DNA of 11,667 bases from UBA4844 sp050943255 (GTDB taxonomy: Bacteria; Bacillota; Syntrophomonadia; Syntrophomonadales; Syntrophomonadaceae): the NCBI GenBank assembly GCA_050943255.1, contig JBMNOV010000052.1, positions 1-11,667 on the forward strand. Reading direction: 5' to 3'. The stretch's first letter is position 1. Every line of letters begins with the position of its first letter. This document shows positions 1 through 7,005 of the stretch, piece by piece. The notes beneath the pieces were generated by a model. That model did no database searches. It was given only the letters and a program-made list of their open reading frames with translations, and was not told the origin of the DNA. The translations under genes were made by a program, and so were the position numbers.

Positions 1-2
1 CT

Positions 3-89
3 GCACTTTCAATGATAGGGGATTGGTCTGGCAGAGTGGTCCACTTTTTCGCTAGCGTTTTTATCTTTTTTGGCTCTCTTTTAGGATAG
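3..89 (+). other. possible 3' end of an upstream coding region
   Basis: One + frame is open from the window edge to a TAG at 87-89. Its last residues form a hydrophobic, Phe-rich stretch (VVHFFASVFIFFGSLLG) that could be the C-terminal membrane segment of a protein encoded further upstream. The hydrophobicity comes largely from T-rich DNA, and only 28 codons are visible, so this may be chance. I recognise no family. A minus frame is also open from the edge to about 133 but has no start codon. Confidence 0.18.
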
Positions 90-193
90 CGTTTATAATG
101 CTGTAGATAAAAAATATACTAATAGTGTTTGTTACAACTAAATATGGTGTTAATGCATAATGATTACTTTTCCTAGAAAAAAATCAAAATAAT

Positions 194-221
194 TTGACAG
201 CTAATTTTTTATATATAAAAT
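194..221 (+). promoter_or_regulatory. sigma-A type promoter for the aminotransferase-reductase gene
   Basis: There is a perfect -35 box TTGACA at 194-199, a 16-bp spacer, and a -10 box TAAAAT at 216-221 that is one base off consensus. Transcription would start near 228, giving a leader of about 55 nt before the chosen ATG at 283. The surrounding DNA is very AT-rich, so the exact -10 is less certain than the -35 (TATAAA at 214-219 would give a spacer of only 14). Confidence 0.6.
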
Positions 222-243
222 TGAGACATATGAAGTTATAAAA

Positions 244-259
244 TGCACAAACATGTGCA
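244..259 (+). promoter_or_regulatory. 16-bp palindrome, probable operator downstream of the promoter
   Basis: This is a perfect inverted repeat TGCACA-AACA-TGTGCA with 6-bp arms and a 4-bp spacer. It lies about 16 to 31 bases after the predicted transcription start and just before the ribosome binding site. That position suits a repressor that blocks elongating polymerase. A short RNA hairpin affecting translation is also possible, but 6 bp with a 4-nt loop is modest. The regulator is unknown. Confidence 0.35.
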
Positions 260-282
260 CAGGAAATGAAGGGAGAAGTTTC

Positions 283-2964
283 ATGAAAGATCTGCAAAAA
301 GACCTTCTTAATCCTACTCTGAAAAAAACTTTAAGCCTTTTTCAGTTAGATAAAAACTATGTAAGGGGTAAGGGCAGCTACCTGATTGATGATGGAGGCC
401 AGCACTATCTTGATTTTATTTCTCAATACGGTGCGGTGCCTTTTGGTTATAATCCTGATTTTATCTGGGAGCAGATACAGGAAGTAAGGCAAAAATCATT
501 ACCAAGTCTGGTGCAGCCATCGCTTCCTGGTGAAGCAATAAAACTTGCTAATATGCTGGCTGACTGCAGCCCTGGAGATCTTTGTTACTGTACATTTTGT
601 CAGAGCGGAGCGGAAGCGGTAGAAGCAGCTATAAAATTAGCAAGGTCAAGTACGGGCAGGGAAATAATTGTTTCTACTAAAAATAGTTTTCATGGTAAGA
701 CCATGGGCGCACTATCAGCTACGGGAAAAGAGTCTTATCAAAAACCCTTTTTAGCTCCTATTCCTGGTTTTATAACCATACCATACAATGATGTAGAAGC
801 ATTGCAACAGGTATTTGCCCAATATGGCAGCAATATTGCAGCATTTATTGTTGAGCCGGTGCAAGGTGAGGGAGGTATAATAGTTGCCCAACCTGGCTAC
901 TTAAAGGCTGCTCGGGAAATATGTACTTTTTATGAAACTGCTTTTATTATTGATGAAATTCAAACTGGTTTAGGTCGAACTGGTAAGTTGTTTGCATGCG
1001 AACATGATGATATTGAGCCAGATATTATGTTATTGGCTAAGGCGCTGGGCGGTGGACTGCTTCCTTTAGGTGTATGTATCAGTTCTCCACGCATATGGAA
1101 TGATGATTTCGGAATGCTGCACAGTTCTACTTTTGCTAATAATAATCTTACCTGTTATGTAGGTCAGGCCGTAATAGAAAAGTTACTTTGTAATCAGCAA
1201 CAATTAATATTTGAAATAGCCGAAAAAGGTAATTATTTACTAAGTAAATTGGAGCAATTGGCAGAGCGCTACCCAGGTGCGGTTAAAGAAGTCCGGGGTC
1301 GTGGCCTTATGCTAGGTATAGAATTTCATGATCTGCAAGATTGTGGGTCTTATGATATGACTTTTCTAGCCAACTGTGGAGGCTTTACCGCATTAATAGC
1401 AGGCTTTTTATTGAATGTCTATCATATTAGGATAGCTCCTTTTTTGAATGATTCGATGACACTGAGGTTAGAACCATCTCTTAATATCTCTTATGAAGAT
1501 ATGAATAAAGTACTGGAGGCACTTGAAGTCGTATGCCGAATAATAAATTACCGTGATTATGCTAAGCTTTATCGTTACCTTATAGGGGACTATCGAAAAA
1601 TAGAAGAAGTTGTTGATTACCGTGCGGTTAGCCGCAAAATAAAAGGTGCCAAAATCAAAGAAGGGGAACAAGCTAGCCAAAAATTTGCTTTTATTATACA
1701 TTACCCGGCTCCTGAAGACGTGGTGGCTAATAACCCATCTTTTAGTTGCTTTTCCCGGCAGGAGCTTTACCGCTTCCTGGAATGGCAGAAGGATAGTGCT
1801 GGGGTTGAGGTAGTTTGTCACATGCCGGCTATCAGATCATTAGAAGGTAAGATAGCCGAAGGTTGGTTAATTGGAGTTTCCTATAGTGCCCGGGAGATAA
1901 TGAGCTTACCGCGTAATAAAACTCAGGAGGCTATTGCCAAAGCTGTAGATCTTGGTAGAGAACTAGGGGCAAAAATAATTGGTTTGGGGGCCTTAACCTC
2001 GGTTGTAACTCATGGGGGGAGAACTGTTCAGGGCAGAGGGGTAGCTATTACTAGTGGTAATAGCTTTACTACCTTGATGGCCATGGAGGCATTATTTGCT
2101 GGGGCGAATATGATGCATATAAATATAGCTAAGGCTCAGGCTGCTGTAGTAGGAGCTAGCGGTTCCATTGGGCGTGCATGTGCGTTTTTACTTTCGGAGA
2201 AATCAAGCCGGATTATACTGCTGGGTAATCCCCAAAGGATAAACAGTAGTCAGCGTAGGCTGGATTCTTTAGTAACTGATCTTTTTGCTTATGCTTATCA
2301 GAGAATGAAGGCAGATCAATTAAGCGGTTTAAGCGGGTGGTTAAAGCGCAGTCTTGATATACTGCTGAGCCGGTCAAGTAAAAAAGCTCAGGAATTGGGT
2401 CAGGCAATTTTAAAAGCTACAGATTTAACGCCATCGTTATTATCTGATATGTGTGAGTATTTAAATATTGAGCTGCCGGTTAAGGCGAGTATCCAGGTTG
2501 ATGAAACTTTACCATTATGTGATATGATTGTTGCGGCTAGTAATTCCCCTGACTATGTAATATACCCGCAGCACTTGAAGCCGGGAGTAGTTGTCTGTGA
2601 TGTTGCCCGTCCGGCGGATGTCTCTCCCCAGACATTTGAAGAACGTGACGATGTTCTTATTCTGGAAGGTGGACTGGTAAAATACCCAAGTGATATAGCT
2701 TTTGGTCCGAACCTAGGCTACCGTGATGGTGTTAATCTGGCCTGTCTTTCCGAAACGGTTTTGCTAGCTCTAGAAGGCGATTATAATGACTATAGCATTG
2801 GAGCTAAATTACCTCTTGAGACTATTACTTACCTACGCGATCTAGGAATAAAACATGGTTTAGGGCTGGCTGGGCTCAAGATGAATAACCGGGAAATTAG
2901 CAATCGAGAAATAGAAGCTATATACCAGCGATCTTTACAGCTTAAGAATGTTCAAAATATGTAA
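283..2964 (+). CDS. class III aminotransferase fused to acyl-ACP-reductase-like domain
   Basis: A bifunctional enzyme of 893 residues. Residues about 20-420 form a fold-type I PLP aminotransferase of class III (ornithine/acetylornithine/4-aminobutyrate group): SGAEAVEAA at 108-116, cofactor-binding Asp224 in IIDEIQTGLGRTG, and PLP Lys253 in LLAKALGGG. Residues about 465-865 resemble cyanobacterial long-chain acyl-ACP reductase (AAR): GLGALTSVV near 567-575, the NAD(P) motif VVGASGSIG at 622-630, and ACLSETVLLALEG, whose Cys821 matches the acyl-accepting Cys294 of Synechococcus AAR. A conserved HG follows 37 residues later, against 38 in AAR. Inference: the reductase makes an aldehyde from an acyl thioester and the aminotransferase aminates it to a primary alkylamine. 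TamH (tambjamine) and PigE (prodigiosin) have comparable paired functions. The start is the ATG at 283, which has AAGGGAG seven bases upstream. The in-frame ATG at 253 has no ribosome binding site and lies inside the palindrome. The gene appears monocistronic and is convergent with its right neighbour. Family assignment is firm; substrate and product are not. Confidence 0.9.
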   Translation: MKDLQKDLLNPTLKKTLSLFQLDKNYVRGKGSYLIDDGGQHYLDFISQYGAVPFGYNPDFIWEQIQEVRQKSLPSLVQPSLPGEAIKLANMLADCSPGDLCYCTFCQSGAEAVEAAIKLARSSTGREIIVSTKNSFHGKTMGALSATGKESYQKPFLAPIPGFITIPYNDVEALQQVFAQYGSNIAAFIVEPVQGEGGIIVAQPGYLKAAREICTFYETAFIIDEIQTGLGRTGKLFACEHDDIEPDIMLLAKALGGGLLPLGVCISSPRIWNDDFGMLHSSTFANNNLTCYVGQAVIEKLLCNQQQLIFEIAEKGNYLLSKLEQLAERYPGAVKEVRGRGLMLGIEFHDLQDCGSYDMTFLANCGGFTALIAGFLLNVYHIRIAPFLNDSMTLRLEPSLNISYEDMNKVLEALEVVCRIINYRDYAKLYRYLIGDYRKIEEVVDYRAVSRKIKGAKIKEGEQASQKFAFIIHYPAPEDVVANNPSFSCFSRQELYRFLEWQKDSAGVEVVCHMPAIRSLEGKIAEGWLIGVSYSAREIMSLPRNKTQEAIAKAVDLGRELGAKIIGLGALTSVVTHGGRTVQGRGVAITSGNSFTTLMAMEALFAGANMMHINIAKAQAAVVGASGSIGRACAFLLSEKSSRIILLGNPQRINSSQRRLDSLVTDLFAYAYQRMKADQLSGLSGWLKRSLDILLSRSSKKAQELGQAILKATDLTPSLLSDMCEYLNIELPVKASIQVDETLPLCDMIVAASNSPDYVIYPQHLKPGVVVCDVARPADVSPQTFEERDDVLILEGGLVKYPSDIAFGPNLGYRDGVNLACLSETVLLALEGDYNDYSIGAKLPLETITYLRDLGIKHGLGLAGLKMNNREISNREIEAIYQRSLQLKNVQNM

Positions 2965-2982
2965 CCGTTTTAGTTATCATGG

Positions 2983-3019
2983 GTACTTTATCATTGCATT
3001 TATAATAAGCACAAAGTAC
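2983..3019 (+). repeat. weak inverted repeat between convergent genes
   Basis: GTACTTT at 2983-2989 pairs with AAAGTAC at 3013-3019 across a 23-nt loop, 18 bases after the stop of the aminotransferase-reductase gene. No T-run follows, so it is a poor rho-independent terminator. The rest of the 159-bp gap holds a direct repeat AGGGAAGA (near 3057 and 3088) and nothing else I can name. Confidence 0.2.
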
Positions 3020-3120
3020 TGGTTTACTGAGGTCGGGCAATACTTAATTTTTAGCGAAGGGAAGAATACTACCCGTGCTACCAATGAAAGGGAAGATGTC
3101 AACAGGATAGAATCTGTTTA

Positions 3121-3134
3121 GGCTTATATAAGCC
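3121..3134. repeat. 14-bp perfect palindrome at the hydrolase stop codon
   Basis: GGCTTATATAAGCC is its own reverse complement and contains the TAA stop of the minus-strand hydrolase gene (3124-3126). It could fold as a 5-bp stem with a 4-nt loop in RNA from either strand. No T-run follows on either side, so a terminator role is unsupported. Confidence 0.3.
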
Positions 3135-4089
3135 GCTCCAGAAAAGCAAAAAGGGTTTTAAAATATAAATCCTGGTTGGTAGCAAAGCATTGGATGTGTT
3201 GAGCTTTAGGAATGCGTAAAAACTGGGCTCGGGGATAAGCCGATTGGAGAATTTCACTGTTTTCTAATGGAATAGTCATATCACTTTCACCGTGTATCAA
3301 CAATACTGGTCTATTATTCATTTGGCTTATTTCCCTGACCGGACTTACAGTACCAGGTTTAAGATCTGTTAAAATAGGGACAACTGCCAGGAAAGCCTGG
3401 TTAAATGGTACTGGAGGCAAGTGGGTCCATTTGGCTAGATTATTGTCTAAATAGACTTTCAAATCGGAAAAAGGTGAATCAGCAATTACTCCTGTGACTG
3501 ATGGTTCCCGGGCACCGGCAAGTATAGCTGTAGAAGCTCCCATGGAAAACCCGAAAAGGATAATTTCCTCACTTATTTCTGGTTTAGCTTTAACATAGTC
3601 TATAGCCCCTAAAAGATCATTAACCTCGTATTCGCCTACTGAGGTTAAATGGCCTTCAGATTCTCCGGAATTTCTAAAATCGAACATAAGCACGTTGTAG
3701 CCTTCGTTTACTACAGCTTTAACAATAGGTAAAAGGGGGACATCTGACTGAAGACGATTATTGCTGTAACCGTGGGCAAAAATTATGGTCTTTTTACTTT
3801 GGGAAGCTGGAATTAACCATCCTTTTAAAGTCAGATTATCACCTCGACTGGTGAATTTAATATTTTCGTAATTTAATGCTAAGGAATCTGGAGTTGTAAT
3901 AACTGGCTTTCTTACAGGATGAGTTAGAAACCAGCCAATACAAGCTGAAATACCGAATGTTCCTATTGTTATTACTAGGAAAAATATAATGATAACTCGA
4001 AATAGTAAGTGTTTTTTATTATTTAGTTTTGATTCTGACTTTTTAGCGTTTTTTCTGTATCTCTTGCTTATATCAAATGTATTTTCCAT
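3124..4089 (-). CDS. membrane-anchored alpha/beta hydrolase
   Basis: A 321-residue serine hydrolase of the alpha/beta fold (S9/BAAT-like, YqkD-type group). The N-terminus is Lys/Arg-rich (residues 1-31), followed by one hydrophobic segment at about 29-55. This suggests an uncleaved anchor with the catalytic domain outside the membrane. The catalytic set is visible: oxyanion-hole HG at 106-107, nucleophile Ser182 in GFSMGAS, Asp270 in HGESDMTIP, and His298 in KAQHIQ. The FRNSGES stretch near 138-144 is typical of the family. Substrate cannot be read; an ester or thioester, perhaps lipid-derived, is possible. The ATG at 4087-4089 is preceded by AGAAAGGA with 7-nt spacing. The gene stands alone, convergent with the aminotransferase-reductase gene and divergent from the DUF1285-like gene. 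Confidence 0.88.
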   Translation of the reverse strand: MENTFDISKRYRKNAKKSESKLNNKKHLLFRVIIIFFLVITIGTFGISACIGWFLTHPVRKPVITTPDSLALNYENIKFTSRGDNLTLKGWLIPASQSKKTIIFAHGYSNNRLQSDVPLLPIVKAVVNEGYNVLMFDFRNSGESEGHLTSVGEYEVNDLLGAIDYVKAKPEISEEIILFGFSMGASTAILAGAREPSVTGVIADSPFSDLKVYLDNNLAKWTHLPPVPFNQAFLAVVPILTDLKPGTVSPVREISQMNNRPVLLIHGESDMTIPLENSEILQSAYPRAQFLRIPKAQHIQCFATNQDLYFKTLFAFLERLI

Positions 4090-4224
4090 AAATGGTTCCT
4101 TTCTTAATTTTTGCGGTTAAATATTTATTATTTTACAGCTTGTCCTTATTTTATACTAACCATTCATGAAGTAACGCCAGTTCTTGAAGAAAATATAGGC
4201 CATAGTCATCTGAGCGCAGCTAGC

Positions 4225-4257
4225 ACCCCAAAGGAGGTATCAGCGCTCCTTTGGGGT
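4225..4257 (+). terminator. strong 12-bp hairpin between divergent genes
   Basis: ACCCCAAAGGAG (4225-4236) pairs perfectly with CTCCTTTGGGGT (4246-4257) around a 9-nt loop. The stem would be very stable, but only TTTA follows on the + strand and no T-run follows on the minus strand. It lies upstream of the promoter of the next + gene and upstream of the start of the minus gene, so it ends neither known transcript. It may terminate a short unannotated + RNA or insulate the two promoters. GAGCGC at 4212-4217 could pair with GCGCTC at 4243-4248 as an alternative fold, which would disrupt the main stem. No T-box or known riboswitch motif was seen. Confidence 0.4.
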
Positions 4258-4307
4258 TTAAACAGTAACAGTGTTTAGATTACCATATCCGGTAGCTTTA
4301 GCAAATT

Positions 4308-4336
4308 TTGCTTAGTATATAAAATTGCAGTAAAAT
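4308..4336 (+). promoter_or_regulatory. sigma-A type promoter for the DUF1285-like/degV operon
   Basis: The -35 box is TTGCTT at 4308-4313, the spacer is exactly 17 bp, and the -10 box is TAAAAT at 4331-4336. The predicted start near 4343 gives a short leader of about 24 nt that contains the ribosome binding site GGGGGA of the next gene. Confidence 0.6.
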
Positions 4337-4366
4337 ATAAGCAAGAATATACAGGGGGATTTTGCA

Positions 4367-4792
4367 ATGGATCGTTCGGAAATTACCGTTAGGAAAGATG
4401 GGAAATGGTACTATGGCCAGGCAGAAATGTTTCGACGCAATATAGTCAATATTTTGGCCAAAAATATCAAACGTCAGGAAGATGGAAATTATTATATAAA
4501 AATGGGGCAAGAATTAAACCCGTTAAAAGTTGAAGACGTACCTTTTTTGGCAAAGGGTTATGTAGAAGAAGATGATGGGACAATCAAACTAGTGTTTCAT
4601 GATCTTCAAGAGATGATAATCGATCATGAACTTAAATTATATTTTAAAGGTGATGTTCCTTATATTAGTTTTAGATGGGAAGCCGACACCCGCTTAAGCC
4701 GGGGGGTTTATTGGAAGCTTAGCAACTTCTTTGATTTTCGGGGGGAAGAAATATATGTTGTCCCGCCAAGGCAGCTAAAGCTGCAAAATTAA
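4367..4792 (+). CDS. DUF1285-like protein of unknown function
   Basis: A small soluble protein of 141 residues with no signal peptide or membrane segment. The opening (ITVRKDGKWYYGQAEMFR), the central DGNYYI and LKVEDVPFLAKG (about residues 52-64) and the beta-rich pattern resemble the DUF1285 family, which has known structures but no assigned activity. I make this match from memory of the motif pattern. The ATG at 4367 has GGGGGA at 4354-4359, 7 nt upstream. It is the first gene after a good promoter. The DegV gene starts 66 bp downstream in the same direction with no terminator between, so co-transcription is likely. No function should be inferred beyond this pairing. Confidence 0.75.
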   Translation: MDRSEITVRKDGKWYYGQAEMFRRNIVNILAKNIKRQEDGNYYIKMGQELNPLKVEDVPFLAKGYVEEDDGTIKLVFHDLQEMIIDHELKLYFKGDVPYISFRWEADTRLSRGVYWKLSNFFDFRGEEIYVVPPRQLKLQN

Positions 4793-4858
4793 TAGGTTTT
4801 ATATGGACCCTTCTAACAGCTAAATTACTTTGCATTTAATAACCAGGAGGGTAAAACT

Positions 4859-5701
4859 TTGTTAAAGATATTAACAGATACATCATGTGATCTGCCTGAG
4901 AATGAATTAAAAAAGTATAATATTGAAATGATACCGCTTAAGGTTACTTTTGCTAATGGGGAAACATTTCTGGATCGATTCGAGTTGGATCCGGTTAAAT
5001 TTTTACAAAAAATGAGAATGTTTAAGACACTCCCAAAAACATCAGCTCCTGACCCCCATACTTTTATAAAGTATTTTAAAAAGGGGTTAAGGGATTATGA
5101 CGGAGTTTTGTTTTTGAGTCTCTCATCGAGGCTAAGCAGCACTTACCAGACAGCCCAATTAGCCTGTAGTATGCTTGGTAACGACAAGATAAAAGTTTTT
5201 GATACCCTTACAGCATCACTTGGAACTGGGATTATGGCCATTAAGGCTGCACATATGTCGGCTCAAGGATTATTATTGGAGAATATATTAGATAAGTTAA
5301 CCCAGATCCGTTCCAGCCGTGAGGTTATATTTACCTTAGATACACTGGAAAATGTAGTTAAGGGTGGACGCTTGAGCCGGGTTGAAGGTCTGGCAGGTAC
5401 ATTATTACATATAAAACCTATTTTAAGAGGGAATGAACAAGGTGTTCCCGAAGTTATTGAGAAAGTTAAAGGAAGAAAAAAGGCGATGCAACGCCTGGTA
5501 AGTTTACTAGGAGAACTAGCCGGGAGTTCAATCAAGGATAAGTTAATTGGGATAAGCCATGTAAACTGTGAAAAAGATGCTATTCAACTTCGGGAAGACA
5601 TTGAAAGATGTTATAATCCGGGTAAAAGGATTATAATCGCGGAAATGAGTGCTACCATTGGAACCTATGCGGGCGAAGGTGGTTTAATGATAAATATTTA
5701 G
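4859..5701 (+). CDS. DegV/FakB family fatty-acid-binding protein
   Basis: A full-length DegV family protein of 280 residues. The N-terminal ILTDTSCDLP (4-13), TSAPDPHTF (61-69), SLSSRLSSTYQTA (87-99) and GGRLSRVEGLAGTLLHIKPIL in the C-terminal half are hallmark regions. In FakB proteins of Gram-positive bacteria this fold binds a fatty acid, with Thr61 and Ser93 at the carboxylate; here Thr61 and Ser93 fall in the matching motifs. FakB presents the fatty acid to the kinase FakA, giving acyl-phosphate for phospholipid synthesis or thioester formation. No FakA (DAK-domain kinase) is in the window. The start is TTG at 4859, chosen because AGGAGG at 4845-4850 lies 8 nt upstream and the TDTSCDLP motif follows at once. 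It is likely the second gene of an operon with the DUF1285-like gene. Confidence 0.9.
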   Translation: MLKILTDTSCDLPENELKKYNIEMIPLKVTFANGETFLDRFELDPVKFLQKMRMFKTLPKTSAPDPHTFIKYFKKGLRDYDGVLFLSLSSRLSSTYQTAQLACSMLGNDKIKVFDTLTASLGTGIMAIKAAHMSAQGLLLENILDKLTQIRSSREVIFTLDTLENVVKGGRLSRVEGLAGTLLHIKPILRGNEQGVPEVIEKVKGRKKAMQRLVSLLGELAGSSIKDKLIGISHVNCEKDAIQLREDIERCYNPGKRIIIAEMSATIGTYAGEGGLMINI

Positions 5702-5788
5702 CTAATATTCAAGGAAGCATAATCTCGCGTTCCAATTATGGCAGCACCTCTATTTTGAGCTACAGAGTTTTTAACCAAACCATTATAG

Positions 5789-6655
5789 TTATTGATGATA
5801 AGAACGAAAATTTGATTCATCCAGAGTAAGTGCATAATCAAGGGATGCCAGCATTTTGTCTTTATCTTCAGGTAACTTCCCTTGGACATTCCAATAGTTA
5901 TACATATGATCACTTAGTACCATGGAATTTTCGCAGTCTAGATTCTCAACCAGTAAGCGAAGTTCTTCTAATGCTTGGTGAGGGGTTAATAAAGTAAATT
6001 TTCCATTGATATAATCCTCATATAATGGAGTTCCTCGGTAGGGAACCAGGGTTCTTATCCTTATAAAGTTTGGGCTAAAAGCACTGAGTACGCGGGCACT
6101 ATTTATTGCATGCTCCTTGCTTCTGCTCAGTCCGCCAATGCCAGTTAGGTAGTATTCACTTACATCAATGCCAGCTTTTTTGAGTTTTAATCCAGATGAG
6201 ATAATTTGACTGGAAGTTGTACCTTTCTTAATTAACTCCAGGGTAACGTCATCACCACTTTCCATACCCATGTGTATTCGGGTGAGCCCGGCTTCCTTAA
6301 GTTGGCGCAGTTCTTCATCACTTTTCCTGTCTACAAAACGGGCTGAACCATATACGGTTATACGCTGCAGATAAGGAAATATACTACGTGCATATTCTAA
6401 TATTTCTACCAGCTGTGGGGTTTTCATAATGATAGTGTTTCCATCTGGGAAAAAGAGTGACTCGATATATTTTCCATAATAATCCCGAGCAGCAGCTAAA
6501 TCCTCCTTTATTTCTTCAGTACTGCGTAATCGAAATTTAGTTTTTTTATACATCTTACAAAAGGTACATTTATTATGGGGACAACCGATAGTGGCTTGAA
6601 TTAGAAGACTGTAGGCCTCACTAGGGGGACGATATATGGTTCCTTCATAACGCAT
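5789..6655 (-). CDS. radical SAM protein
   Basis: A 288-residue radical SAM enzyme without visible extra domains. The cluster cysteines are Cys25, Cys30 and Cys33 in IGCPHNKCTFC. This is a CX4CX2C spacing rather than the textbook CX3CX2C, but I recall it as normal for this subgroup of uncharacterised radical SAM proteins with the IGC-HNKCTFC signature. Other core features are FFPDGNT (about 68-74), HMGMESGDD (128-136, SAM/ribose-binding region) and YLTGIGG (169-175). No B12-binding, SPASM or TRAM domain is seen, so substrate is unknown; the protein may be an Elp3/HemN-like-fold generalist. The ATG at 6653-6655 follows AAAGGAGG at good spacing. It is convergent with the DegV gene (87-bp gap) and divergent from the LytTR regulator across a motif-rich region. 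Confidence 0.88.
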   Translation of the reverse strand: MRYEGTIYRPPSEAYSLLIQATIGCPHNKCTFCKMYKKTKFRLRSTEEIKEDLAAARDYYGKYIESLFFPDGNTIIMKTPQLVEILEYARSIFPYLQRITVYGSARFVDRKSDEELRQLKEAGLTRIHMGMESGDDVTLELIKKGTTSSQIISSGLKLKKAGIDVSEYYLTGIGGLSRSKEHAINSARVLSAFSPNFIRIRTLVPYRGTPLYEDYINGKFTLLTPHQALEELRLLVENLDCENSMVLSDHMYNYWNVQGKLPEDKDKMLASLDYALTLDESNFRSYHQ

Positions 6656-6724
6656 TATTTACTCCTCCTTTAGAGCATAGAATAACAAATCCAGCATAAT
6701 TTTTAAAGGATTCTACAATATATA

Positions 6725-6822
6725 GGTGAAACATCATAGTATATTTAACATATGTTTTCATTTAAAAAATTGGGGTTAAAAATATATAATTTTAAATTTT
6801 TAGTAATTGTGAAACATATGTG
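6725..6822. repeat. three TGAAACAT-type motifs, possible operator cluster
   Basis: GTGAAACATC lies at 6726-6735, AACATATGTTTTCA at 6747-6760 (reverse orientation) and GTGAAACATATGTG at 6809-6822. The second and third each contain the palindromic core ACATATGT. The first two flank or fill the predicted radical SAM promoter. Nearby is a direct repeat GGGTTAAAA (near 6772 and 6842) and a small CCCAG/CTGGG hairpin (6826-6844). Motif similarity is seen directly; regulatory function is inferred, and AT-rich DNA raises the chance rate. Confidence 0.35.
6738..6766 (-). promoter_or_regulatory. candidate promoter of the radical SAM gene
   Basis: Read on the minus strand, the -35 is TTTAAA (6766-6761), the spacer is 17 bp, and the -10 is TATACT (6743-6738). 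The spacer is filled exactly by TGAAAACATATGTT, one of the repeated motifs of this gap, so a factor binding it would control access of polymerase. The -35 is weak. Confidence 0.35.
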
Positions 6823-6911
6823 CGCCCCAGTTAGGATTTCTGGGTTAAAATTAATCTAATGTTATGTTTATTATTTTTTGAAATAGAATTACTTATTTAA
6901 TACTTAGTACT

Positions 6912-6929
6912 TATCTTAATTATAAGATA
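6912..6929 (+). promoter_or_regulatory. 18-bp palindrome upstream of the LytTR regulator promoter
   Basis: TATCTTA-ATTA-TAAGATA has perfect 7-bp arms around a 4-bp spacer. Its centre lies at about -41.5 relative to the start predicted from the -10 box at 6950-6955, the classic place for an activator contacting polymerase. The factor is unknown. Autoregulation is possible, although LytTR domains usually bind direct repeats rather than such a palindrome. Confidence 0.4.
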
Positions 6930-6949
6930 CCAGGTTGTTTTATGTGACC

Positions 6950-6955
6950 TATAAT
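6950..6955 (+). promoter_or_regulatory. -10 box for the LytTR regulator gene
   Basis: There is a perfect TATAAT, but no recognisable -35 at 16-18 bp (ATACCA or similar there). A perfect -10 with a missing -35 and a palindrome just upstream suggests an activator-dependent promoter. Transcription would start near 6962, giving a leader of about 44 nt. Confidence 0.45.
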
Positions 6956-7005
6956 ACTAAAGATATGGCAGGTCAAATCTATCTGTGTAAGAGGGGTTGG
7001 TTGCT

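Noticed and set aside
50..99. TAGCGTTT repeated at about 53 and 88
   Set aside because: Eight bases repeated once in T-rich DNA near the window edge; no element ends, target duplication or stem structure accompanies it.
1..133. Minus-strand open frame of about 44 codons at the window edge
   Set aside because: It runs off the edge but no ATG, GTG or TTG start is available before its TAG at about 131-133. The peptide is Lys-rich with no family I recognise.
1468..1821. 117-codon minus-strand open frame inside the aminotransferase-reductase gene
   Set aside because: It is fully contained in a gene with unmistakable domain motifs, has no family resemblance, and lacks a convincing ribosome binding site. 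The same reasoning removes the minus frames at 2213-2407, 4298-4510, 5263-5535, 8291-8485, 8873-9148, 9034-9267 and 9447-9641.
4225..4257. T-box or other known riboswitch at the 4225-4257 hairpin
   Set aside because: The conserved T-box antiterminator sequence is absent, the downstream promoter lies after the hairpin, and no synthetase or amino-acid gene follows.
5745..5776. CTCT-AGAG stem followed by TTTTT as a terminator of the degV operon
   Set aside because: A 4-bp stem with a 12-nt loop is too weak to support a call, although its place between convergent genes is suitable.
5698..5913. 71-codon minus frame overlapping the 3' end of the radical SAM gene
   Set aside because: It overlaps the radical SAM gene in a different frame, and its peptide is low-complexity Ile/Asn-rich, as expected from AT-rich DNA.
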